A stretch of 64,000 nucleotides of DNA from BOG-931 sp963781725 (GTDB lineage Bacteria; Pseudomonadota; Alphaproteobacteria; Rhizobiales; Xanthobacteraceae). The notes beneath the pieces were generated by a model. That model saw only the letters and a program-made list of their open reading frames with translations, ran no database searches and was not told the DNA's origin. Position 1 is the first letter of the stretch. The number at the start of each line of letters is the position of its first letter. The stretch spans positions 1,178,001 to 1,242,000 of the forward strand of contig CAWAGV010000002.1 of the NCBI GenBank assembly GCA_963781725.1, read 5' to 3'. Made by a program: the position numbers and the translations under genes. Shown one piece after another: positions 1 to 9,059 of this stretch.

Positions 1-702
1 TCGGGCGAAGTCTGGATCGGCGCGTCGGAATCTTACATTTCCGGCGGTTATCTGTCGGCCATCGTGGCAAGTATGGCGCGGCAATATCCGCGGGTTGTCG
101 TTCACGTCGTCGAGGCCAACACCGCGGGGCTCGAATTCCATGAGCTCCGCGCCCGCAAGGTCGACCTGATGCTCGGGCGCATCTCCGGCGAGATCCGCGA
201 CGACGATCTGCGCATCGAACCGCTCTACGACGAGGCGATTGTGGTTGCAGCGGGCCGCGACCACCGCTGTGCGCGCCGCCGCAAGCTCGAGCTCGGCGAC
301 CTCGCCGACAACTCGTGGATCCTGGCGCCGCCCAACACGGTGGTGCACGACCTGGTCGGCGGCGCCTTCCGGTCGCGAGGACTGGAGCCGCCGCGGCTCA
401 GCGTCACGACCTATTCCATGCAGTTGCGAATGCAATTGCTGTCGACCGGCGGCTATGTTTCGCCGGTGCCGGAGTCGCTGTTGCACTACAACGCCGACCG
501 TTGGTCGTTGTGCGCGCTACCGGTGACGCTCGGCAAGCCGCTGCCGGTTGTCGCCGTCACTCTCAAGGACCGCACGCTCAGCCCGGTGGCCGAACTGTTT
601 ATCGACCACGCGCGCACGGTGACCGGGGAAATGCGGAGAGGCAATTCGTCGCGCGCCCGCAGCACGGCGGCGGTTGCAGAACTCAAGCGGCTCGCGCCGT
701 AG
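1..702 (+). CDS. LysR-family transcriptional regulator, C-terminal part
   Basis: This is the effector-binding (periplasmic-binding-protein-like) half of a LysR regulator. The reading frame is open from base 1, and the DNA-binding N-terminus lies outside the window. It opens with a GEVWIGAS stretch, the usual start of the LysR effector domain, and ends with an SPVAELFIDHAR segment near the C-terminus. Two other LysR proteins here (5434-6375 and 18213-19178) have closely similar GEVR and SP(V/A) segments, so the three are paralogues of one subfamily. No target can be inferred because the upstream neighbour is not visible. The stop is at 700-702. Confidence 0.9.
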   Translation, partial: SGEVWIGASESYISGGYLSAIVASMARQYPRVVVHVVEANTAGLEFHELRARKVDLMLGRISGEIRDDDLRIEPLYDEAIVVAAGRDHRCARRRKLELGDLADNSWILAPPNTVVHDLVGGAFRSRGLEPPRLSVTTYSMQLRMQLLSTGGYVSPVPESLLHYNADRWSLCALPVTLGKPLPVVAVTLKDRTLSPVAELFIDHARTVTGEMRRGNSSRARSTAAVAELKRLAP

Positions 703-1048
703 CGGCTTCATCGATACCGGCGAGTCGCCTCGCCGCTGAGTTTTTTGCAAAACAGTTTAATTCGTTCTGATTGCGCACCAATAGGTTGGTGGCAATTTGC
801 AACACGAACTTGGCGGCGGATATCGCTGCAATCGCGAGCCCAAGAGCGCCACCAACATTTTCGCGGTGGAGGCGCAACAATGTCTCATTCGGAGTACTCA
901 CTCAGGACCAATTTCCGCAGCTGAGAAAACTGTTAGCTTTGCTGGTTGTTAAAAAAAATCTCGCGTGGGTATTCGGATGTCCGATCCTGCCAGTTCGTTT
1001 TAGCGATTCAGCGCGGGCTTGTTAGCTCGCAGAAAAATTGGATTAACG
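703..1048. other. Intergenic region before pssA
   Basis: About 350 bases without a supportable gene. It is more AT-rich than its flanks (a T run near 740 and an A run near 950) and presumably carries the pssA promoter. I cannot point to a convincing promoter or terminator. Confidence 0.4.
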
Positions 1049-1930
1049 ATGGTCATGCAATCAGCAGGTTTGAGCGCTCGGCGACGCTTCCGCCAGATTC
1101 CGGTGCGCATACTGGCGCCGAATATCGTCACGCTGCTCGCTATGTGTGCCGGATTGACCGCGATCCGGATGGCCTTCGAAGCGCGATATGGGCTGGCGCT
1201 TGCCGCGATTGTATTCGCGGCCATTCTCGACGGAGTGGACGGCCGGTTGGCGCGGTTACTGAAGGGGACCTCGCGGTTCGGTGCGGAGCTGGATAGCCTT
1301 TCTGATTTCGTCAATTTTGGCGTCGCGCCGGCGTTGGTCCTGTATTTCTGGGGCCTGCATGAGTTGAAATCGGCCGGGTGGATCGTGGCCATGATATTCG
1401 CGAGTTGCGCCGGGTTGCGCTTGGCTCGGTTCAATGTGATGGCGGAAGATCCGAAGCGGCCTCCCTGGGCGAGCAATTTCTTCGTCGGCGTGCCGGCCCC
1501 GATGGGCGCCATCACGGTGCTGCTGCCCATCTATCTCGCATTCCTTGGCGTTTCTCATTCAAGCCTGGTGATCTGGGCGACCCTGCTCTACACGCTGGCC
1601 ATTGCTTTATTGATGGTGTCGTGGCTGCCGGTCTATTCCGGTAAGCGCATCGGCACGCGCGTCGCTCCGGAAACGGTCGCTCCGCTCATTGTCGTCATCG
1701 TACTGTCAATCGGATTGCTGGTGGCCTACCCGTGGGCTTTTCTCGCGGTCGGTACGCTCGCTTATGTCTTCAGCCTCCCGTTCGGTTGGTTGAGCTATCG
1801 CGGCTATCAGCGGCGCTCTCGCGAGGTCGCGGGTGAAGCAGTGCCCGAAACAGCATTGCCGCCGCCTGCCATAGGCAATGGCATGATGAAGCCAAGCGAT
1901 CAAACAGATCGCCTGTCGATGCTCAATTAA
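1049..1930 (+). CDS. pssA: CDP-diacylglycerol--serine O-phosphatidyltransferase (CDP-alcohol phosphatidyltransferase family)
   Basis: This inner-membrane enzyme would transfer a phosphatidyl group from CDP-diacylglycerol to serine, giving phosphatidylserine, the precursor of phosphatidylethanolamine. The family signature D-x2-DG-x2-AR-x8-G-x3-D-x3-D is complete (DGVDGRLAR, then GAELDSLSD, about residues 55-80). Several hydrophobic helices follow, as expected. I chose the ATG at 1049. A TTG ten codons upstream (1019) is also in frame, but the conserved region starts only at the RRRFRQIPVR segment. The usual partner psd is not adjacent. The next gene instead encodes a phosphoethanolamine-transferase-like enzyme. 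A related CDP-alcohol transferase with another acceptor cannot be excluded. Confidence 0.85.
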   Translation: MVMQSAGLSARRRFRQIPVRILAPNIVTLLAMCAGLTAIRMAFEARYGLALAAIVFAAILDGVDGRLARLLKGTSRFGAELDSLSDFVNFGVAPALVLYFWGLHELKSAGWIVAMIFASCAGLRLARFNVMAEDPKRPPWASNFFVGVPAPMGAITVLLPIYLAFLGVSHSSLVIWATLLYTLAIALLMVSWLPVYSGKRIGTRVAPETVAPLIVVIVLSIGLLVAYPWAFLAVGTLAYVFSLPFGWLSYRGYQRRSREVAGEAVPETALPPPAIGNGMMKPSDQTDRLSMLN

Positions 1931-2104
1931 AGGACGTCGCGGCGATTTATGATTCTGCTCGTCAGTTCGAATCCAAAATCCCCGATCCGGAAGAGCCGTT
2001 GCTGTTCGAATCGAAAGCGCGAGCAGTAACAGAGAGCTTGAGTGTGAAAGCAGCTCCAGGACCTGGAGAGCTGGTTACGTACGCTGATCAATGGGTGGAA
2101 CACA

Positions 2105-3850
2105 ATGACGATGAACGCTAAGCAAGCGGCGGGATCCCTTCGGCACCTTGTAGCAATCGCCTTTAAGGTTGCAGTGATCGCCATTTTTGTTGTGCTCACC
2201 AATCACGGGCTGCACGCGCGCTTGGGGTTGGTCGCAAGCCAGGGGCATTGGGTCACTTTTGCTGGCTATCTCGGCCTGTGGGTGCTTTCGCTTGGCGCCA
2301 TTCTGGTCGTGGCGTTCCACCACAACATTTTTGTGCGTGCCTCATGGGCGGTGGTGATTGCGGTGAGCACCGCTGCAGGCTCCGCCTTTCGCACCGCGGG
2401 CGGATACGATTTTGGCATTCTTGACGCGATGACGCTTTGGATTGCACGCAATAATGCCTGGCGCGCCGTGGAGCTTTACCAGTCCGAAGCAAAGTGGGCT
2501 CTGCTCCTAATCGTGCTCGGCATCACGGTACTCATCGTACCACCGCTGCCGCGCAGCGCCGTTTGGCGGCGGTGGCTTGCACGCCTTGCATTCGCTCCCG
2601 CGGTTCCTGTTGCGATCATCGCCATCAGTATGGTGATCAAGTATGGGACCGTAGCGCAGACGTTACCGGTACAATTCGCGCCACTGTCCGCGAGCATTGT
2701 GGCCGGTGCCCATCTCGCGCTCCATCCGATACCAAAACGGGAGGCCCTCGCTTGGACGCCCGCTGCGCCGAAAGCGCGCCACATCGTGATGCTGGTCGAC
2801 GAAAGCGTGCGCGGTGACTACATCGACCTGTCGCCGGGCAATTTGTACACCCCCGCGATTGCCCGGCTTGCACCGTGGCTGATCAATTTCGGTCCCGCCG
2901 CATCGGACGGGAATTGCAGCGCGACATCGAACGCGCTTCTGCGCTTTGCCGCCGCGCGGAACGGAATCGGGCAAAAGCTTCTCACCAATCCGACGATCTG
3001 GCAGTACGCCAAGCAAGCCGGTTTCCGCACTGTCTTTATCGATGCTCAAGCGCGCGTTGCCAACGGCAAACTGCAGAACTTCATGACCACCCTGGAGACG
3101 AAGGACATCGACCGTATTCACCCGCTTGATTCTGTAATGCCCACCTACGCTCTTGACGACAAGCTGCTCGATATCATGATCGAGGAACTGAAGTCCGATC
3201 AGCCGGTATTTATCTACGCCGACAAAAACGGCGCTCATTTCCCCTACGACAAAGCCTATCCAGCCTCGGCAACCGTGTTCCACCCCACGATGAATGAGAG
3301 CGGGAGCGACAACGCGATGAGTCGCGTGGCTTCGTATCGCAATTCAGTGAAGTGGGCTGTCGATCGGTTCTTCGGACGCCTGTTCGCCGAGCTCAATCTC
3401 GATGATACGGTGATCATCTACACGTCGGATCACGGACAAAACTTTGTCCCAGGGCGGCTGACCCACTGTACCGTTGAAGACCCGGATCCTCGCGAGGGAT
3501 TGGTACCATTGTTCGTGATAACCGGGGACGAGGCTCTGCACACCCGCTTTGCGAGTGCCGCGCAGGCGAGCGCGGGGCACGGCAGCCACTTCTCCATTGT
3601 GCCGACCGTTCTGCAGCTTCTCGGCTATAACGATGCAGATGTCGCATCGGTCTACAGCGATACGTTGCTGGAAAAAAATACCAATGCGCCGGCCTTCACC
3701 AGCGGCGACATTTTTGGAATGTTCTCATCAAAAATTCGCTGGCACCCGATCGACCTGGGCGCCGATCGTCTCGAGCCATCGGTGCTGGTCTTGCAAAGCG
3801 GATCGGGGCACGGCGCAGCTGCCCAACCGGCCGCAACGTACCCGCGATAG
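2105..3850 (+). CDS. Membrane phosphoethanolamine transferase / sulfatase-like protein
   Basis: 581 residues. The N-terminal ~200 residues contain about five hydrophobic segments, and the rest is an alkaline-phosphatase-superfamily catalytic domain facing the periplasm. Visible metal and active-site landmarks are VDESVRG (about residue 228), a candidate Ser/Thr nucleophile in NCSATSN (about 273), SDHGQN (about 441) and HGSHFS (about 491). This layout fits the EptA/OpgE-type phosphoethanolamine transferases, which modify lipid A or glucans using phosphatidylethanolamine. A lipid sulfatase is the alternative. It follows pssA by 174 bases on the same strand, so the pair may link phospholipid headgroup synthesis to surface modification. 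The start has a GGTGGA ribosome site 7 bases upstream, and an ATG at 2111 is also possible. Confidence 0.75.
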   Translation: MTMNAKQAAGSLRHLVAIAFKVAVIAIFVVLTNHGLHARLGLVASQGHWVTFAGYLGLWVLSLGAILVVAFHHNIFVRASWAVVIAVSTAAGSAFRTAGGYDFGILDAMTLWIARNNAWRAVELYQSEAKWALLLIVLGITVLIVPPLPRSAVWRRWLARLAFAPAVPVAIIAISMVIKYGTVAQTLPVQFAPLSASIVAGAHLALHPIPKREALAWTPAAPKARHIVMLVDESVRGDYIDLSPGNLYTPAIARLAPWLINFGPAASDGNCSATSNALLRFAAARNGIGQKLLTNPTIWQYAKQAGFRTVFIDAQARVANGKLQNFMTTLETKDIDRIHPLDSVMPTYALDDKLLDIMIEELKSDQPVFIYADKNGAHFPYDKAYPASATVFHPTMNESGSDNAMSRVASYRNSVKWAVDRFFGRLFAELNLDDTVIIYTSDHGQNFVPGRLTHCTVEDPDPREGLVPLFVITGDEALHTRFASAAQASAGHGSHFSIVPTVLQLLGYNDADVASVYSDTLLEKNTNAPAFTSGDIFGMFSSKIRWHPIDLGADRLEPSVLVLQSGSGHGAAAQPAATYPR

Positions 3851-4207
3851 TCGTGAAACGATTTGCTGACGCGAAAAAAGACATTCTGGATCATTAATTA
3901 GGCTGGCGCGCCCGAAGAGGTTCGAACTCCTGATCCCCAGATTCCAGTCTGTTACAAGTCGTTGAAATCACTTCATGCTGTTGGGATCCTTATCAGCGCG
4001 CAACTGAGCCGCGGGCACGCCGCGGCTGTGGGCAATTTCGGTGTCCGTGTTTGGGAAACGCTGTCGTGCGTTCCGACATTTTAGCAACATCAGCAAACAG
4101 ATTAAACCGATTTCCCTCTCCTCCCAGGGATAGTTCTCGCTCGTCCAAGCCTGTCAGGACCAGTGGCGGCTATCGTGATCGTTGTCATCCATTGGAGGGC
4201 ATACGAA
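3851..4207. other. Intergenic region with the outer tRNA-Arg remnant
   Basis: No gene is supportable. It contains the tRNA 3'-end remnant at 3904-3944 and the leader of the porin gene. A good ribosome site (GGAGG, 4194-4198) precedes the ATG at 4208. Confidence 0.5.
3904..3944 (-). repeat. Diverged attachment-site remnant (tRNA-Arg 3' end)
   Basis: Forty-one bases match the 3' end of the intact tRNA-Arg at 45070 (T arm, acceptor arm and CCA) with three mismatches. The similarity stops inside the anticodon stem. It is a dead copy and marks the outer border of the older island. There are more mismatches here than in the copy at 9192, which suggests an older or foreign attachment core. Confidence 0.75.
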
Positions 4208-5086
4208 ATGCGTCGGATCGTTGCAGTCGTCTTCGGCTCAACAACACTGTTTCTTGCGGGCGCGTTAGCCGCCGGCGCTGCCGATATGCCCATCAAGGCA
4301 CCGCCGGCAGCGCTGCCCGCCGCGGCTCCTGGCTGGACTGGCTTCTACGCCGGCGTCGATGTGGGTTACGGGTGGAGTGATCCAACCGTGACCTTCAGCG
4401 GCAACAATTCTGCTTCCAGTTGCGTATTGGCCGGATGTCTCTCTGGCGGCACCCCGGTCGGGCCCGCCCGCTTTGACACACATGGCGTATTCGGCGGCCC
4501 GGAGGCGGGGTACAATTGGCAGGTCGCTCGAAATTGGTTGGTAGGTGTCGAGACCGATTTCAATTTTTCCAGCATCCAAGGCCAAGGAAGCGTGTTCGCG
4601 CTGGAACAAGGCCCTCCCAACACGGTATTCAATGAACAACTCTCAGCGAGCCAGAGAATCGACTGGTTCGGAACTGTACGGGCACGCGCGGGTTGGCTCG
4701 CAACCGATAACCTATTGCTATACGGCACCGGTGGTTTCGCCTACGGGCGTGTGGATGAAACCGTTAATTGGGGGTTCAATCCAGGCGGCACTCTCAACGG
4801 TCTTCCCAATACGTGGATTTGTCCGGGAGGTTTCGGCGGGTGTATGCCCGGCACATCCAGCCGTATTGCGGCGGGTTGGACGGCGGGCGGAGGTATCGAA
4901 TATCGCGTGCCAGGTTCGAACGCGAGCTTCAAGATCGAATATCTCTTCGTGAACCTCGGAGCTGGCAACCATGTTGTCGGGACTGCTCAAAACTTTGTGC
5001 CAGGAACAAGCCCCGCATCGTTCACTGCGGCTTATTCCCAGACAGAGTTCCAAACGGTCAAACTTGGCCTCAACTGGAAGCTCTGA
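4208..5086 (+). CDS. Omp25/Omp31-like outer-membrane beta-barrel protein
   Basis: 292 residues. The start is fixed by a GGAGG site ten bases upstream. A signal peptide ends about AAGAAD (residues 21-26), followed by a Pro/Ala-rich linker and WTGFYAGVDVGYGW, the typical first strand of the Brucella/rhizobial Omp25-RopB family. Alternating aromatic strands run to the end (VKLGLNWKL). These small barrels sit in the outer membrane and help its integrity. Transport substrates are not known from sequence. Cysteine pairs (CVLAGC; CPGGFGGC) suggest disulphide-bonded external loops, which are uncommon in the family. It is isolated between intergenic stretches in island A, with no operon partner. Confidence 0.85.
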   Translation: MRRIVAVVFGSTTLFLAGALAAGAADMPIKAPPAALPAAAPGWTGFYAGVDVGYGWSDPTVTFSGNNSASSCVLAGCLSGGTPVGPARFDTHGVFGGPEAGYNWQVARNWLVGVETDFNFSSIQGQGSVFALEQGPPNTVFNEQLSASQRIDWFGTVRARAGWLATDNLLLYGTGGFAYGRVDETVNWGFNPGGTLNGLPNTWICPGGFGGCMPGTSSRIAAGWTAGGGIEYRVPGSNASFKIEYLFVNLGAGNHVVGTAQNFVPGTSPASFTAAYSQTEFQTVKLGLNWKL

Positions 5087-5433
5087 TCGCACGCGTTGAT
5101 GCGAACACGAAGCCCCGGGCTCGAGGTCGATTGGCGACAGCAAACGAGAGCCTCCGAGGCCATGACAAAGGAGCCTCGCACGCATTTGCGGCGGGGCTGA
5201 GAGTTGAGCGTAGGCCTAGTCGCCGGGCTTAACAGTTCAAGGTTGTTCTTGTTGATCGGTTCACGCTGGTGGGAGCGAACAGCGTCACGCTGTCGTCAGA
5301 CTCTCCGACGTAGCCCGCCGCGGCACTCTTATCTGCGAGAGTGTCATTCCTCGCCGTCGCGAAGGCAATAAAAGCCGTTGGAAATTCACCGTGTTTACAC
5401 TTCCGCGCCCACCAGGAGCGCGCCACAGTCGAT
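5087..5433. other. Intergenic region between convergent genes
   Basis: About 350 bases between the porin and the convergent LysR gene. I see no gene, no clear terminator and no repeat that matches elsewhere in the window. Confidence 0.4.
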
Positions 5434-6375
5434 TCATTTTCGCTTTTCCGGGGTCTTTGCAACGTCGCGGGCGCAATCCATGAAAAGCTGCGCGACGGGG
5501 CTGAATGCCCGGGTCTTCAGGGTGACGATTCCGGTTGGCGCACCGGCCCTTGGCAGGCGAACGGGCAGAGCCTTGATATCCGCGCGCACGGCAGCAAACT
5601 TCAATGCAGAAGCCGGGAGAATTGTGACGAAGCGCCCGGTCGCCAGCAAACTCATCCGCGCGTGGGGGGAATCGGTGACCACTGTGGTGCGAGGATGGTC
5701 AATTCCGTTGGCGCGAAAGGCCTCCATTGCGATCGACGCAATCTCGCTTCCAGGCGGCGGCAGCACCCACGATTCTTTCAACAGTTCGGCAAACTCGATC
5801 CTGCGCCGCCGAGTCCACGGACTTTGTGCACCCGCCGCGACAACAGACGAATCATCAAAGAGAAATTCGAAACTCAATCGCTCTTCTGCGATGGAGCCAA
5901 ATCTCCGTGCGATTAGAAGATCGACGTTACGTCCGCTCAGTTCACGGTGCAGCGTCTCCACATATCCGGTCACGAGATGAAACACCATGCGAGGATAGCG
6001 CCGGGAGAGCCGATCGATAACGGCCGAGGCGAAGCTCGCCGCCAGTAAGGGCGTACATCCGATCCGCACTTCTCCAGCCGTCGGGTCGGCGAGAAACTCG
6101 ATGGTCTTGACTGCCTGACGCAGGTCATCGAATGCGGCCACGCCGCCATTGAGCAAAGCGCGACCGCAAGCGGTCGGCTCGATGCCACGGGCGTTGCGCT
6201 CAAGCAGCCGCACGCCAACGGTACTTTCCAGGACCGCGATTGATCGGGAAATCGCGGGTTGTGTTGTATTGAGGCGCACCGCCGCCCTGCTCATGCTGCC
6301 AGCCTGCACGACGGTCATCAGGACATGGAGGTCGTGCAGCTTCAACCGGAGGCCGGCGCGATCGGTCAGGCGCAT
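5434..6375 (-). CDS. LysR-family transcriptional regulator
   Basis: 313 residues from the ATG at 6375 (MRLTDRAG). The reading frame is open further upstream, but the extra residues are unlike the family. The winged helix-turn-helix is at about residues 15-75 (AAVRLNTTQPAISRSIAVLE) and the effector domain starts at GEVRIGCT. It is transcribed divergently from the TctC-type gene at 6526. This is a common arrangement in which the LysR protein controls a solute-binding gene in response to an organic acid. That regulatory link is inferred from position only. It is paralogous to the LysR proteins at 1-702 and 18213-19178. Confidence 0.9.
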   Translation of the reverse strand: MRLTDRAGLRLKLHDLHVLMTVVQAGSMSRAAVRLNTTQPAISRSIAVLESTVGVRLLERNARGIEPTACGRALLNGGVAAFDDLRQAVKTIEFLADPTAGEVRIGCTPLLAASFASAVIDRLSRRYPRMVFHLVTGYVETLHRELSGRNVDLLIARRFGSIAEERLSFEFLFDDSSVVAAGAQSPWTRRRRIEFAELLKESWVLPPPGSEIASIAMEAFRANGIDHPRTTVVTDSPHARMSLLATGRFVTILPASALKFAAVRADIKALPVRLPRAGAPTGIVTLKTRAFSPVAQLFMDCARDVAKTPEKRK

Positions 6376-6525
6376 GGCGCAAACCCATTGCAAGAGTGAT
6401 ATGGCAATATCAAAAAGTATCATTATCGCGCATAGGGGGCATCCGGTATCTTCGCTCAATGCGGGCAGATTAACCCGCGGTGCTAACAGTCTGCGTTACG
6501 AAAGCCGGACCAGAAGGACGACGCC

Positions 6526-7503
6526 ATGACCCTGTTGCGCCGGCAATTTCTCCATCTGGCTGCGGGCGCGGTCGCGCTTCCGGTGGTATCGCGCGTAACC
6601 TGGGCAGAAACCTATCCGTCGCAGCCAGTGCGCGTGATCGTCGGCTTTGCTGCCGGCGGCCCCAACGACATCCTCGCGCGCCTGATCGGTCAGTGGTTGG
6701 CGAAGCGGCTCGGCCACCCGTTCGTCATCGAGAACCGGCCGGGCGCCGGCAGCAACATGGCCACCGAGGCGGTCGTGCTCGCGCCCCCCGACGGTTACAC
6801 GTTGCTCTTGGTTGGTTCGCCAAATGCCATCAATGCGACACTCTACGACAGACTCAATTTCAATTTCATCCGCGACATCGCGCCGGTCGCGAGCTTCATG
6901 CGCGGTGCTCTAGTCTTGGCAGTACACCCGTCGGTTCCGGCCAAGACGCTTGCGGAGTTCATCGTCTATGCCAAAGCGAATCCGGGCAAGCTCTCATACG
7001 GTTCAGGCGGCGTGGGCGGAATCACGCACATCACGGCCGAACTGTTCAAGATGATGGCCGGCATCGAGTTGCTGCACGTGCCCTATCGCGGCGTGGCACC
7101 CGCGCTGACCGATCTACTCGGCGGACAGGTGCAAGCCCTGTTCGCCAATCCGGCTCAAATAATACCATACGCCGGAGCCGGCAGGCTGCGCCCTCTGGCG
7201 ATAACCACCGCCGCTCGCTCGGAGGCGCTACCCGATATTCCGACCGTGGACGAGTTCGTGCCGGGCTACGAGGCGAGCTCCTTCTTTGGCTTCGGCGTGC
7301 CCAAGAACACGCCCGCCGAGATCGTCAACAAGTTGAACCGGGAGATCAATGCCGGCCTCATCGATCCCGAGATCAAGACTCGCGTCGCCGACCTGGACGG
7401 CACGGTGCTCGTTGGCTCGCCAGCCGATTTCAGCAAGCTCATCGCCGAGGAGACCGAGAAATGGGGAAAGGTGATTCAGGCCGCCAACATCAGGGCGGAG
7501 TAA
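6526..7503 (+). CDS. TctC/Bug-family tripartite tricarboxylate transporter substrate-binding protein
   Basis: 325 residues. The signal sequence begins LLRRQF and ends about VTWAET. It has two arginines but not a full twin-arginine motif. The mature protein shows the family landmarks YPSQPVRVIVGFAAGGPND, VIENRPGAGSN, HVPYRGVAPALTDL and DIPTVDEF. Bug proteins bind carboxylates or amino acids in the periplasm and either feed TctAB transporters or act as sensors. No tctA or tctB is nearby, so this is an orphan, as is common in these bacteria. It is divergent from the LysR gene at 5434-6375, with about 150 bases between the two starts. Confidence 0.92.
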   Translation: MTLLRRQFLHLAAGAVALPVVSRVTWAETYPSQPVRVIVGFAAGGPNDILARLIGQWLAKRLGHPFVIENRPGAGSNMATEAVVLAPPDGYTLLLVGSPNAINATLYDRLNFNFIRDIAPVASFMRGALVLAVHPSVPAKTLAEFIVYAKANPGKLSYGSGGVGGITHITAELFKMMAGIELLHVPYRGVAPALTDLLGGQVQALFANPAQIIPYAGAGRLRPLAITTAARSEALPDIPTVDEFVPGYEASSFFGFGVPKNTPAEIVNKLNREINAGLIDPEIKTRVADLDGTVLVGSPADFSKLIAEETEKWGKVIQAANIRAE

Positions 7504-7517
7504 TCAGAACTGATGCA

Positions 7518-8021
7518 GTGAGGACCGCCTACCGAGCGAGGGCAAGACAAACGGCGAGGCGATCGAACGACCGAGCGCTGCGCGCCGACGTGCAAAACAT
7601 CGTCCGTGCCTACCGCGCTTTAACGTATCGCGGCGGTATTGACGCTGATGTTGACAGCCAATCTGACGTCGTAGAGGAATTTGGCTCTCCCGCCGGTGCG
7701 TCCGTAACGGAAACGCGCAAATATGCCTATCATCGGAAGATAGAACGGAACCGAACCGCTGCGCGGCAAGCGAAAAGATTTCATGGCACGCGCTGCCAGG
7801 CTTGTAATTTAGATTTTGGTGAGCGCTACGGCGAACTAGGCAGGGGCTTCATTGAGGCTCATCACCTCCGACCGATTGCAACGCTCGAGGAAGGCGTTCC
7901 CGTGAAATACGACGTAGCAGCTGACTTTGCTGTGCTGTGCTCCAATTGTCACCGAATGATCCATCGTTCTTCGGACCCTAGCGACCTTGCTAAATTTCGA
8001 GTGATTATTGGTGCAACCTGA
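7518..8021 (+). CDS. HNH endonuclease, probably 5'-truncated
   Basis: The C-terminal ~90 residues form a clear McrA-like HNH nuclease with two zinc-binding CxxC pairs: CQACNLDF, then FIEAHHLRPIA, then VLCSNCHRMIH. Residues before this (AYRALTYRGG onwards) look like part of a longer N-terminal domain. No good start or ribosome site exists: I used a GTG at 7518, just after the TctC stop. The frame is open far upstream inside the TctC gene, but only as a shadow. I therefore think the 5' end was lost at a recombination junction next to tctC. Intact relatives act in restriction of modified DNA, but activity of this copy is doubtful. Confidence 0.65.
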   Translation: MRTAYRARARQTARRSNDRALRADVQNIVRAYRALTYRGGIDADVDSQSDVVEEFGSPAGASVTETRKYAYHRKIERNRTAARQAKRFHGTRCQACNLDFGERYGELGRGFIEAHHLRPIATLEEGVPVKYDVAADFAVLCSNCHRMIHRSSDPSDLAKFRVIIGAT

Positions 8022-8198
8022 CGGAAAACAGTGAACTCCGAAAGCTCAGATTCAGCAGTTCAAGCGGAGCCCGGTTACGCGACCATTTGCCCCTTACTTA
8101 GGCTCTTGTACGTCAAGTTCTTAGTGAACATTTAAGGAACCTATTGCCATAGAAGCAGCCGGCGCATAGTGTACGGTTTGAATCGGGAGTAAGGTGCG

Positions 8199-8375
8199 AT
8201 GACTAGGGAACTCGAAGAACTGGTTGAGCGCGCACGAAAGATTGAAATGACACCCGATCAGGTGACGGCTCAGCGCCAAAGCTTTGCGTACGGAAACACG
8301 CATATCGAGAACGACCGAATTACCCGCCAGATGGTTGCAGAGGCTGATCAGAAGGTCGGCAATCAGCGCGCGTGA
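8199..8375 (+). CDS. Fic-associated small antitoxin-like protein
   Basis: 58 residues starting at ATG 8199 with an AAGG ribosome site. It overlaps the Fic start (GTG 8372) by four bases, so the two genes are translationally coupled. The body is helical and charged, with the segment SFAYGNTHIENDRIT at residues 28-42. Known Fic inhibitors use a helix with (S/T)xxxE(G/N), whose glutamate blocks the ATP site. Here NTHIEN (33-38) keeps the Glu-Asn pair but has Asn where Ser/Thr is usual. I infer an antitoxin role from position, size and this motif. It is too short for routine gene calls and could be missed. Confidence 0.7.
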   Translation: MTRELEELVERARKIEMTPDQVTAQRQSFAYGNTHIENDRITRQMVAEADQKVGNQRA

Positions 8376-9059
8376 CTGGAGACCGTCACAGTCACGCGGA
8401 AGACGCGCCATTACTTAATAACGAAGAAGAAATTGCGCGGCGCGAGGCTGAAAATGGCCTTCGACAATTCAACCTTGCCCTTGAACTGATCCGTTCGTCC
8501 GTAAAGGATAAGGAACGGCCATTCAAGTTGCGCGCCGGACCAATCCTACAACTGCATAAGGCAGCTTTGGATGGCCTTCACAGACTTGCAGGAACCTTTC
8601 GCAATACGCGAGTGACGATTGGGAAAAGTAAGCACCAACCGCCGCATGAGTCCTTCGTGGCCGACGAAGTGCAGGGGATGTGCGAATACGTCAATGAGAA
8701 GTGGGCCGAAAAGAGCGCAACGCACCTAGCTGCGTATGTGCTCTGGAAAATGAATTGGATACATCCATTTTCGGACGGCAATGGTCGAACCGCACGAACT
8801 ATATCGTACGTAGTTCTTAGCGCGAAGCTTGATGGTCTTTTGCCCGGGACGCCGACGATTCCGGAGCAAATTGCGTCGGACAAACAGCCATACTATCAAG
8901 GAGCTCGAAGCGGCGGATGAAGCGTGGGCCGCGGGAAATGTAGACGTGTCGAAACTTGAAGAAATGCTGAATGGCATGTTGGCCGCTCAACTTCTGAGCG
9001 CCACAAAAGAAGCGTCAGGCGAAATTGCAAGTGCCTCTGCTTCCGCAAGCTTTCACTGA
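8372..9059 (+). pseudogene. Fic-domain AMP-transferase toxin, frameshifted near the C-terminus
   Basis: The Fic core is intact: HPFSDGNGRTAR (about residues 130-141) matches HPFx(D/E)GNGRxxR, whose His is catalytic and whose loop binds the transferred nucleotide. Fic enzymes modify Ser/Thr/Tyr of targets, usually by AMPylation. At about 8895-8910 the frame changes by one base, after QPYYQ. The original frame ends at 8920, and the expected helical tail (ELEAADEAW... to the stop at 9057-9059) continues in another frame. About 182 residues are readable without the shift. Losing the tail after the catalytic helix may or may not abolish activity. The upstream partner is the likely antitoxin. Sequencing error is the alternative. 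Confidence 0.8.

Noticed and set aside
6480..7500. Upstream part of the frame containing the HNH domain
   Set aside because: It overlaps the secure TctC gene in another frame and is Arg/Ser-rich shadow sequence. Only the part after 7504 looks real.
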